Both the position numbers and the translations under genes were made by a program. 7,205 nucleotides of DNA from contig JAJYTX010000128.1 of the NCBI GenBank assembly GCA_021792815.1, positions 1 through 7,205 of the forward strand, given 5' to 3'. Source of the DNA: Pseudomonadota bacterium (lineage in GTDB: Bacteria > Pseudomonadota > Gammaproteobacteria > Steroidobacterales > Steroidobacteraceae). Under the pieces are notes generated by a model that was not told where the DNA came from, made no database searches, and saw only the letters and a program-made list of their open reading frames with translations. This document shows, in pieces, positions 1-5,211 of this stretch; positions within the stretch are counted from its first letter, which is position 1, and each line of letters opens with the position of its first letter.

Positions 1-290
1 TCGACATGCCCGCGGTGCGCGAGCTGGTCGCGAGCGGCCGCGAGGTGGACGAGGTGGCGCGGCTGATCGGTGCCGACTGGCTCGTCTATCAGGACCTGGA
101 GGATCTCATCGCCGCGTGCCGGCACGAAGACTCGAGCGTCGAGGAGTTCGATACCTCGTGTTTCTCCGGGGAGTACGTCACGGGCGATGTCACGCCGCAA
201 TACCTGGAGCGGCTGCAGCTCGAGCGCTCGGACGAGGCGAAGCAGCTCGGCCGCGAGGGCCGCGGGCCGCTCAAGCTCATCCACGCATGA
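1..290 (+). CDS. purF: Amidophosphoribosyltransferase, C-terminal end (partial)
   Basis: This is the last 95 codons of PurF, which transfers the amide nitrogen of glutamine to PRPP to form phosphoribosylamine, the first committed step of purine synthesis in the cytoplasm. The first complete codon is at position 3 and the stop is TGA at 288-290. The fragment follows the E. coli PurF C-terminus closely: D-M-P near the start, G-R-E-V-D-E, I-G-A-D-W-L-V-Y-Q-D-L-E-D-L-I, then F-S-G-E-Y-V-T-G-D-V and the closing Y-L-E-R-L. The catalytic N-terminal cysteine and the PRPP loop lie outside the window. The family is about 500 residues, so roughly 400 are missing upstream. The stop overlaps the start of the next gene by ATGA, which suggests co-transcription. 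The family call is firm. Confidence 0.95.
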   Translation, partial: DMPAVRELVASGREVDEVARLIGADWLVYQDLEDLIAACRHEDSSVEEFDTSCFSGEYVTGDVTPQYLERLQLERSDEAKQLGREGRGPLKLIHA

Positions 291-1483
291 GCCATCCCGA
301 GGAGCGGCGGGAACTGCTGATCGATCTGTATCGCGCGGGGCTTGCCCGGGTCGGGGGGCGGCGCTGTGTGCACGAGGCGCTGAGCCGCCCGGCGGGGCGG
401 CCCGAGGGCCGGGTGTGGGCGGCGGCGATCGGCAAGGCGGCCTCGGCCATGGCCCTCGGGGCGCGCGATGTCCTGGGGGAGGGACTCGAAGCGCTGCTGC
501 TGGTGACGCGGCGCGGGCACGTGGCGCCGGAGCTGCGCGAGCTGCCGGGGGTGGAGATCCACGAGGGCGGCCATCCTCTGCCGGATGAGCGCTCGCTGCG
601 CGCCGGGCAGCGGCTGCTGCGCTGGCTGGAGGGGCTGCCGCCCGGGGTCACCCCGTTGTTCCTGATCTCCGGCGGCGCCTCGGCGCTGGTGGAAGTCCCC
701 CAGGCGGGCGTCACGCTCGAGGAGCTCGTGCGCGTCTCGCGGGAGGGGCTCGCCTCGGATCTGGACGTCGCGGCGCTCAACCGCCGCCGCGCGGGCCTGT
801 CGCAGATCAAGGGCGGGCGGCTCGCCGTCCGTCTCGGGGGCCGGCCGGCGCAGGCGCTGCTCATCTCGGATGTGCCGGACGACGATCCGGCGGTGATCGG
901 TTCCGGGATACTGGCGCCGGCGCCCGGCGGAGACCGCGTGCAGCGTCAGGTGATCGCCTCGCTCGACATGGCGATCGATGCGGTCGTGACGGCCGCGAGC
1001 GCGCGGCAGCTCGCCGCCCAACGCGCGGCGCGGCGTTTTGCCGGCGACGCCTCGCGGCTCGCGGTGCAGTTCACCCATGAGCTGGCGCTCGGACAGGTGC
1101 AGGTGCGGGTCTGGGGAGGGGAGTCGACCGTGCGTCTGCCGGAGCATCCCGGCCGCGGCGGGCGCAACCAACATCTGGCGCTCGCGGCCGCACGGATGAT
1201 CGCCGGGTATCCCGAGCTGATGCTGCTTGCGGCCGGCACGGATGGCACCGACGGCGCAACCGACGATGCCGGCGCCGTGGTCGATGCCGACACCTGCGGG
1301 CAGATCGCGCTGCTCGGGCTCGATCCCGAGGAGTGCCTGCGCCGCGCCGATTCCGGTGCCGCGCTGCAGGCCGTCGGCGCGCTGCTGTGCACCGGTCCGA
1401 CGGGCACCAATGTCGCGGACCTGGCGATCGGCCTGAAACTGCCGGCCCGGGGAGCGTCCCGGGAGACTCATCCGGCGCGCTGA
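287..1483 (+). CDS. Glycerate 2-kinase (DUF4147/MOFRL family)
   Basis: This 398-residue cytoplasmic protein matches class II glycerate kinases (GckA/TtuD type), which phosphorylate D-glycerate to 2-phosphoglycerate with ATP and feed glycolysis from glyoxylate, tartrate or hydroxypyruvate breakdown. Family marks in order are I-G-K-A-A with K50, H-P-L-P-D, L-I-S-G-G-A-S-A-L (126-134), L-N-R-R-R-A-G-L-S-Q-I-K-G-G-R-L, D-V-P-D-D-D-P-A-V-I-G-S-G, then the MOFRL half with G-G-E-S-T-V (277-282), G-R-G-G-R-N-Q (289-295), A-G-T-D-G-T-D-G (316-323) and T-G-P-T-G-T-N-V near the end. The length is slightly short of the usual 400-450, but no block is missing. I chose the ATG at 287 because it overlaps the purF stop and begins a family-like N-terminus. 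The frame is open back to 116, but that part lies inside purF. No clear Shine-Dalgarno precedes 287, so translational coupling is likely. The exact substrate is inferred from the family. Confidence 0.92.
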   Translation: MSHPEERRELLIDLYRAGLARVGGRRCVHEALSRPAGRPEGRVWAAAIGKAASAMALGARDVLGEGLEALLLVTRRGHVAPELRELPGVEIHEGGHPLPDERSLRAGQRLLRWLEGLPPGVTPLFLISGGASALVEVPQAGVTLEELVRVSREGLASDLDVAALNRRRAGLSQIKGGRLAVRLGGRPAQALLISDVPDDDPAVIGSGILAPAPGGDRVQRQVIASLDMAIDAVVTAASARQLAAQRAARRFAGDASRLAVQFTHELALGQVQVRVWGGESTVRLPEHPGRGGRNQHLALAAARMIAGYPELMLLAAGTDGTDGATDDAGAVVDADTCGQIALLGLDPEECLRRADSGAALQAVGALLCTGPTGTNVADLAIGLKLPARGASRETHPAR

Positions 1484-1509
1484 GCGGCCGTGGGGCCGGG
1501 CACGGTCGC
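1484..1509 (+). other. GC-rich hairpin right after the glycerate kinase stop
   Basis: The nine bases 1484-1492 (GCGGCCGTG) pair with 1501-1509 (CACGGTCGC) with one G-T wobble, leaving an 8-base G/C loop. It starts at the base after the stop codon. No T-run follows, so it is not a classic intrinsic terminator. It could slow polymerase or protect the 3' end of the purF-glycerate kinase message. The pairing is seen; the role is inferred. Confidence 0.4.
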
Positions 1510-1512
1510 CAG

Positions 1513-1552
1513 GGCGCGCGCGCGCCGCGCGCGCCGCGCTGGCGCGCTGGCC
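1513..1552. repeat. Alternating GC tract with palindrome and 8-bp tandem repeat
   Basis: Bases 1513-1526 form a perfect 14-base palindrome of alternating G and C (GGCGCGCGCGCGCC). More alternating CG follows to about 1534. An 8-bp tandem repeat then lies at 1537-1552 (CGCTGGCG, CGCTGGCC). The outer bases CCAG at 1509-1512 can also pair with CTGG at 1539-1542. This fills most of the 105-base spacer before the response regulator. I see no convincing sigma-70 promoter in the spacer; a TATCGT at 1564-1569 has no partner -35 box. Confidence 0.6.
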
Positions 1553-1588
1553 GCACGCTCCGGTATCGTTCGCCCGAGAGGCAAGGCA

Positions 1589-2305
1589 ATGGCGGACCGA
1601 TCCCACCTGTTGATCGTCGACGACGACCGCGAAATCCGCACGCTGTTGAGTCAGTATCTGGACAGGCAGGGGTTTCGCACCACGGCCGTGGCGGATGCCC
1701 GTGAGATGCGCCGGGTGATGGAGCGCAGCCACGTCGATCTGATCGTGCTCGACCTGATGCTGCCCGAAGAGGACGGTCTGTCGGTGTGCCGCCGGCTGCG
1801 CACCCACTCCCAGGTGCCGCTGATCATGCTCACCGCCCGTGGCGAGGACGTCGACCGTATCGTGGGACTCGAGCTCGGCGCGGATGACTACCTGCCCAAG
1901 CCCTTCAATCCGCGCGAGCTGCTCGGGCGTATCCGTGCGGTGCTGCGTCGCGCGGCGCACGCCCCGCGAGACCCCAACCCGCAGACCGTGCGCGCGTTCT
2001 CCTTCGGCGGCTGGCAGCTCGACACCACGCGCAGGACACTCACGGGAGCCGTGGGCGAGGTGCCGTTGAGCGGCGCGGAGTACCGCCTGCTCGCGGTGCT
2101 GTTGTCCGCGGGAAACCGCGTGGTGACGCGCACGCAGCTGGCGGAGCTGCTACGGGGCCGCGAGGCCGATCCATTCGACCGCAGCATCGATGTGCGGGTG
2201 AGCCGGCTGCGCCAGATCCTGGGCGATGAGGCCCGCTCGCCCCGCATCATCAAGACCGTCTACGGCGAGGGATACGTCATCGGCGTCCCCGTGGAAACCC
2301 GCTGA
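1589..2305 (+). CDS. OmpR-family response regulator
   Basis: This 238-residue DNA-binding response regulator is the output half of a two-component system with the kinase that follows. The receiver domain (about 5-120) has the acidic pair D11/D12, the phosphoacceptor D55 in V-L-D-L-M-L-P, T82, and K104 in P-K-P-F-N-P-R-E-L-L. The C-terminal winged helix (about 135-236) carries G-R-E-A-D-P-F-D-R-S-I-D-V-R-V-S-R-L-R and ends Y-G-E-G-Y. It resembles E. coli OmpR itself more than PhoB or CpxR: E-D-G-L-S-V-C-R-R-L-R, V-D-R-I-V-G-L-E-L-G-A-D-D-Y and the same D55 numbering. I chose the ATG at 1589 because GAGAGG at 1576-1581 lies 7 bases upstream and it starts at the usual receiver N-terminus; a GTG at 1490 would add a low-complexity extension. 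The kinase starts 17 bases downstream. I leave the symbol blank because the true targets are unknown. Confidence 0.93.
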   Translation: MADRSHLLIVDDDREIRTLLSQYLDRQGFRTTAVADAREMRRVMERSHVDLIVLDLMLPEEDGLSVCRRLRTHSQVPLIMLTARGEDVDRIVGLELGADDYLPKPFNPRELLGRIRAVLRRAAHAPRDPNPQTVRAFSFGGWQLDTTRRTLTGAVGEVPLSGAEYRLLAVLLSAGNRVVTRTQLAELLRGREADPFDRSIDVRVSRLRQILGDEARSPRIIKTVYGEGYVIGVPVETR

Positions 2306-2310
2306 GCGGC

Positions 2311-2317
2311 GCAGGAG
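2311..2317 (+). promoter_or_regulatory. Ribosome binding site deciding a GTG start
   Basis: GCAGGAG, with GGAG at 2314-2317, lies five bases before a GTG at 2323. It supports the GTG as the kinase start; no nearby in-frame ATG fits the first membrane segment. Confidence 0.6.
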
Positions 2318-2322
2318 CCCCG

Positions 2323-3843
2323 GTGCGCCCGACCCTCTGGCCTCGATCGCTGTTCGGCCGGCTGATCGCCGCCACCGTGCTCGGCGTGCTGCTCGCCGAA
2401 GCGGTCGGCCTGTACCTGGTGACCCGCAATGGCGAGCGCCTGGTCGTCGCAGCCACCACCGGCATGTGGGCGCGGCGCATCACCGCGATCACGCGGCTGC
2501 TCGAGCGGTTGCCGGCGGCGCGGCGCGCCGAGCTGCTGGCGAGGTTGCAGCAGGCCGGTCCGCGTGGGCCGGGGGACTCCGGGCCGATGCCGCTGCCTCT
2601 GCGCGGGATGCTGGCGATCGCCTGCGCGGCGGCCGGACCGTGCGCGCTGCGCCCGCCCGTCCACCCGGTCCGGCCCGCGGCGCATCGCGGCTGGTTTCCC
2701 CCGGGCCCGCGCTTCGGTTGGGGCAGGCTCCCTCCGGGGCTCATGGTGCGGTTGCCGTTCCGTACCCATGAGGACCGGCTGCTCGCGCAGCATCTGCGGG
2801 CCGATCTCGGCAGCGGCTACCGGGTGACGGTGGGCGCGGCGAGCGCGCCCGCCGGCAGTGTGATCGGGATTCCGGGGCCGTTCTTCGGCGCGCGGACCCT
2901 CGCGGCGGGCTTTTTCGATGTGCGGGTGCGCACGCCGGATCACGCGGCGCTGCTGTTCCGCGTCGCCCGGCTGCTGCCGCAGATGCCGCTGCCGCGCCGC
3001 CTGCTGCTCAACCTGCTGCTGCTGGTGGTGGTGCTGGTCGTGGCGTTGTATGTTGCAACGCGCGGCATCACCCGGCCGCTGTCGCGGCTCGCCCGGGCCG
3101 CGGAAGCCATCGGGCAGGGCGGCCGGGCGCCGCCGCTGCGCGAGGAAGGCGCGCGCGAGCTGCGCCACGCGGCGCGAGCATTCAACACGATGCAGGACCG
3201 CCTGCATCGCTATCTCGACAGCCGCACCCGGGTGCTCGCCGCCATGTCACACGACCTCAAGACACCGCTGACGCGGCTGCGGCTGCAGGTCGAGACGCTG
3301 CTCGAGGATCCGGCGCTGCGCGCGCGCTTCGAGAAGGAGCTCGACGAGATGCAGAGCATGGTGCACGGCGCGCTGGCGCTGTTTCGAGGCCTCGATGAGC
3401 AGGGCGCGCGCGAGCCGGTCGATGTCAATGCCCTGCTCGAGTCGCTGCGCGAGGGGTTCGTCGAAACGGGCGCCGCGGTCAGCGTGTCGGGCCGGGCGCT
3501 GGCGCCGTACCTCGGCCGGCCCCAGGCGCTCAAACGCTGCCTGACCAACCTCATCTCCAATGCCGTGAAATTCGGCAAGCGCGCCGAGATCAGCATCCAG
3601 GACGGCGAGGTGCTGCGCATCTGCGTGCGCGACGACGGGCCGGGCATCGCGCCCGAGGAGTTGGAACGTGTCTTCGAGCCGTTCTACCGGGTGGAATCCT
3701 CGCGCAACCGCACGACCGGCGGCACGGGCCTCGGTCTGGGCATCGCCCGCGACGTGGCCCAGGCGCACGGCGGGACCGTGCTGCTGCGCAACCGGCCGCA
3801 GGGCGGCCTCGAGGCCGAACTCAGTCTGCCGCGGCATCGGTAG
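2323..3843 (+). CDS. EnvZ-like membrane sensor histidine kinase
   Basis: This 506-residue inner-membrane kinase is expected to autophosphorylate and pass phosphate to the regulator encoded just upstream. In order it has a first membrane segment (about 14-33), a periplasmic domain (about 34-226), a second membrane segment of almost pure Leu/Val (227-245), a HAMP linker (about 246-298), an H-box A-M-S-H-D-L-K-T-P-L with H310, an N-box L-T-N-L-I-S-N-A-V-K-F (N409, N413), D-D-G-P-G-I (437-442), F-E-P-F-Y-R-V and the glycine-rich G-G-T-G-L-G-L-G (466-473). All catalytic parts are intact. The periplasmic part, near 190 residues, is longer than in EnvZ. It holds two cysteines (C101, C107) followed by a Pro/Arg/Gly-rich stretch (about 110-140). 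The start is GTG with a GGAG ribosome site. The signal sensed cannot be read from sequence; envelope stress or metal is a guess from the Spy-like neighbour. Confidence 0.92.
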   Translation: MRPTLWPRSLFGRLIAATVLGVLLAEAVGLYLVTRNGERLVVAATTGMWARRITAITRLLERLPAARRAELLARLQQAGPRGPGDSGPMPLPLRGMLAIACAAAGPCALRPPVHPVRPAAHRGWFPPGPRFGWGRLPPGLMVRLPFRTHEDRLLAQHLRADLGSGYRVTVGAASAPAGSVIGIPGPFFGARTLAAGFFDVRVRTPDHAALLFRVARLLPQMPLPRRLLLNLLLLVVVLVVALYVATRGITRPLSRLARAAEAIGQGGRAPPLREEGARELRHAARAFNTMQDRLHRYLDSRTRVLAAMSHDLKTPLTRLRLQVETLLEDPALRARFEKELDEMQSMVHGALALFRGLDEQGAREPVDVNALLESLREGFVETGAAVSVSGRALAPYLGRPQALKRCLTNLISNAVKFGKRAEISIQDGEVLRICVRDDGPGIAPEELERVFEPFYRVESSRNRTTGGTGLGLGIARDVAQAHGGTVLLRNRPQGGLEAELSLPRHR

Positions 3844-3871
3844 ACGGCCCGCTGCGGGATGCTTTTGGGGA

Positions 3872-3893
3872 CGTTCAACCGCCGTTCAGCCAG
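3872..3893 (+). promoter_or_regulatory. 11-bp tandem repeat, candidate OmpR-family operator
   Basis: Two adjacent 11-base units, CGTTCAACCGC (3872-3882) and CGTTCAGCCAG (3883-3893), agree at 8 of 11 positions, with GTTCA and CC constant. One unit per helical turn in direct orientation is the layout used by OmpR/PhoB-family dimers. The site sits 28 bases past the kinase stop and 91 bases before the Spy-like start, so it could control that gene. The repeat is seen; binding by the adjacent regulator is inferred. Confidence 0.45.
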
Positions 3894-3942
3894 CGAGGCG
3901 CCATGGCAAGCATTGCTTACTTTCGGCGCGCGCCCGCGCCGG

Positions 3943-3948
3943 TACACT
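3943..3948 (+). promoter_or_regulatory. Possible -10 box for the Spy-like gene
   Basis: TACACT matches the sigma-70 -10 consensus at four of six positions and lies 36 bases before the ATG at 3985. No good -35 box is found at 16-18 bases upstream (TTTCGG at 3921 is weak; TTGCTT at 3913 is 24 bases away). That would suit an activator-dependent promoter with the upstream direct repeat. Confidence 0.25.
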
Positions 3949-3984
3949 ATCGTGGCTGGTGTTTCAAGCGACAGGAGATTGATC

Positions 3985-4404
3985 ATGAGACGCTGTCTGG
4001 TCTTGTTGGCGATGTTGGGTGTGACGGGCGCGGCGTTCGCCAATGCGCCGCCGGCCGCGCCGCCGGCCTGTGCGGTGCATTGGCGGATGATGATGCGGCA
4101 CATGGAGCAGCGGCGGATGGAGCGACTGACGGTGCTGCTCGGCCTGAGCCCGGCTCAACAGGCGCAGGTGAGGACGATCCTCGCCGCAGAGCGCCTCGAG
4201 GCGCGCCGCGGCATGCGGCAGGCGATGCGGCAGATGCGGGCCAGCCACGAAGCGGTGCGCAGGCAGACGCTGTCGAAGCTGTCCTCGGTGCTCAGTCCCG
4301 AGCAGTTGAGAAAATTCAAGCTGCTGATGCCGGGCCGGATGCCCTTCATGCATCACCCGGGCATGGGTCCGGGCGCGCCGTTCGCCGGACCCCCGGGGCG
4401 CTGA
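3985..4404 (+). CDS. Spy/CpxP-like periplasmic protein, Met- and His-rich
   Basis: This 139-residue protein is probably secreted. Its signal peptide has R2-R3, a hydrophobic core and A-F-A at 17-19, with likely cleavage after A19 or A21. The mature part is mostly helical in character and carries two LTxxQ-like motifs, L-S-P-A-Q (54-58) and L-S-P-E-Q (103-107), the mark of the Spy/CpxP family of periplasmic chaperones and stress or metal sensors. It has about a dozen mature methionines, grouped at 35-45 (with H32 and H39), 77-84 and 115-127 (with H123, H124), and a single mature cysteine, C29. AGGAG at 3973-3977 lies 7 bases before the ATG, which fixes the start. It follows a two-component pair in the same direction, like spy or cpxP targets of envelope regulators. 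A chaperone role is inferred from the family; metal binding is only suggested by composition. Confidence 0.82.
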   Translation: MRRCLVLLAMLGVTGAAFANAPPAAPPACAVHWRMMMRHMEQRRMERLTVLLGLSPAQQAQVRTILAAERLEARRGMRQAMRQMRASHEAVRRQTLSKLSSVLSPEQLRKFKLLMPGRMPFMHHPGMGPGAPFAGPPGR

Positions 4405-4414
4405 TCCAGCCGGC

Positions 4415-4448
4415 CGTGACGCCCGCCGGGCCCGCCGGCGGCGTCACG
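4415..4448. terminator. Long hairpin between convergent genes
   Basis: Bases 4415-4423 pair perfectly with 4440-4448 (core GTGACGCC with GGCGTCAC). After a single bulged C at 4424, 4425-4429 (GCCGG) pair with 4435-4439 (CCGGC), leaving a five-base loop. It lies between the Spy-like gene and lpxH, and the lpxH stop (4446-4444) is inside the stem. No T-run follows on either strand, so termination would not be the textbook intrinsic type. A bidirectional stop or mRNA 3'-end structure is the likely role. Confidence 0.5.
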
Positions 4449-5211
4449 CCGGGCGAGGAAGGGCTCGCAGCTCGTAGCGTCCGTCCTGGTACCGCAGGCA
4501 GCTGCCCTGCTCGTACCAGGCGCCGAGCACGATGCGCTCGACCGCGCGCCCGTCGATCAGCGAGGGGTGCACGGCGGGCCGATGGGTGTGGCCATGGATG
4601 ATCCGCCGCGCGCGCGTCGCCCGCACGGCCTGTTCCACGGCGCCGCCGTCGACATCCATGATGGTGGGAACGGTGCGCGCGGTATGCTCGCGGCTGCCGG
4701 CGCGGGCTTCGCTGGCGAGCAGCCGGCGCGCGGCGAGCGGCAGCCGCAGGAAGCGCCTCTGCCAAGTCTGCTGGCGCACGACGGTGCGCAGCTCCTGGTA
4801 GGGATGATCGCCGGTGCACAACGCATCCCCGTGCGTCAGCAGGACCCGCTCGCCGCCGAGATCCACGATCACCGGATCGGGCAGCAGACGGCAGCCTGTC
4901 CTTTCGCAGAATCGCGGGCCGATGAGAAAGTCCCGGTTGCCGTGCAGCAGGAAACAGGCGACGCCCGCGCCGGTCAGTCCGGCGAGCCCTGCAAGCACCG
5001 GCTCGCTGTCCCCGGCATCATCGCCCACCCACGTCTCGAACAGGTCGCCGAGGATGTACAGCGTGCCGGCGGCCGCCGCCTCGGTGCGCAGGAACTGCAG
5101 AAAGTGCCGCTCACTGTCCGGCGCCCCGGCGTCGAGGTGCACGTCCGAGACGAAGAGAGTCGGTCGCGCCGGCGGCGATCGACCGGGTCCCGCCGCGGCC
5201 GGCCCGGTCAT
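4444..5211 (-). CDS. lpxH: UDP-2,3-diacylglucosamine diphosphatase (lipid A synthesis)
   Basis: This 255-residue enzyme cleaves UDP-2,3-diacylglucosamine to lipid X and UMP at the inner face of the inner membrane, the fourth step of lipid A synthesis. It is a calcineurin-like metallophosphatase with all expected metal-site motifs: S-D-V-H (D23, H25), L-G-D-L-F-E-T-W-V-G-D-D (D56), H-G-N-R-D-F (N92, R93), T-H-G-D (H127) and I-H-G-H-T-H-R-P-A-V-H (H206, H208, H210). It aligns with E. coli LpxH nearly end to end, including I-M-D-V and V-L-G-A-W, with about 15 extra residues at the N-terminus. The ATG at 5211 overlaps the stop of the upstream isomerase gene by ATGA. No good Shine-Dalgarno is close, so coupled translation is likely. 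The reading frame stays open much further upstream, but only as a shadow of the isomerase gene. Confidence 0.96.
   Translation of the reverse strand: MTGPAAAGPGRSPPARPTLFVSDVHLDAGAPDSERHFLQFLRTEAAAAGTLYILGDLFETWVGDDAGDSEPVLAGLAGLTGAGVACFLLHGNRDFLIGPRFCERTGCRLLPDPVIVDLGGERVLLTHGDALCTGDHPYQELRTVVRQQTWQRRFLRLPLAARRLLASEARAGSREHTARTVPTIMDVDGGAVEQAVRATRARRIIHGHTHRPAVHPSLIDGRAVERIVLGAWYEQGSCLRYQDGRYELRALPRPA

Noticed and set aside
116..286. N-terminal extension of the glycerate kinase frame back to 116
   Set aside because: It lies wholly inside purF in another frame, is Arg/Ala-rich, and the family start fits the ATG at 287.
89..1960. A 623-codon open frame antisense to purF, the glycerate kinase and the regulator
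   Set aside because: It is a high-GC shadow: the + strand genes show clear family motifs, while this frame is Arg/Gln/His/Pro-rich with no recognisable domain and spans three genes.
2260..3207. 315-codon antisense frame opposite the sensor kinase
   Set aside because: Low-complexity Arg/Gln/Pro/Ala composition and no motifs, opposite a complete kinase.
3848..3866. Intrinsic terminator after the kinase gene (CCCG-CTG-CGGG then TTTT)
   Set aside because: The stem is only four pairs and the four-T run starts four bases after it; too weak to call.
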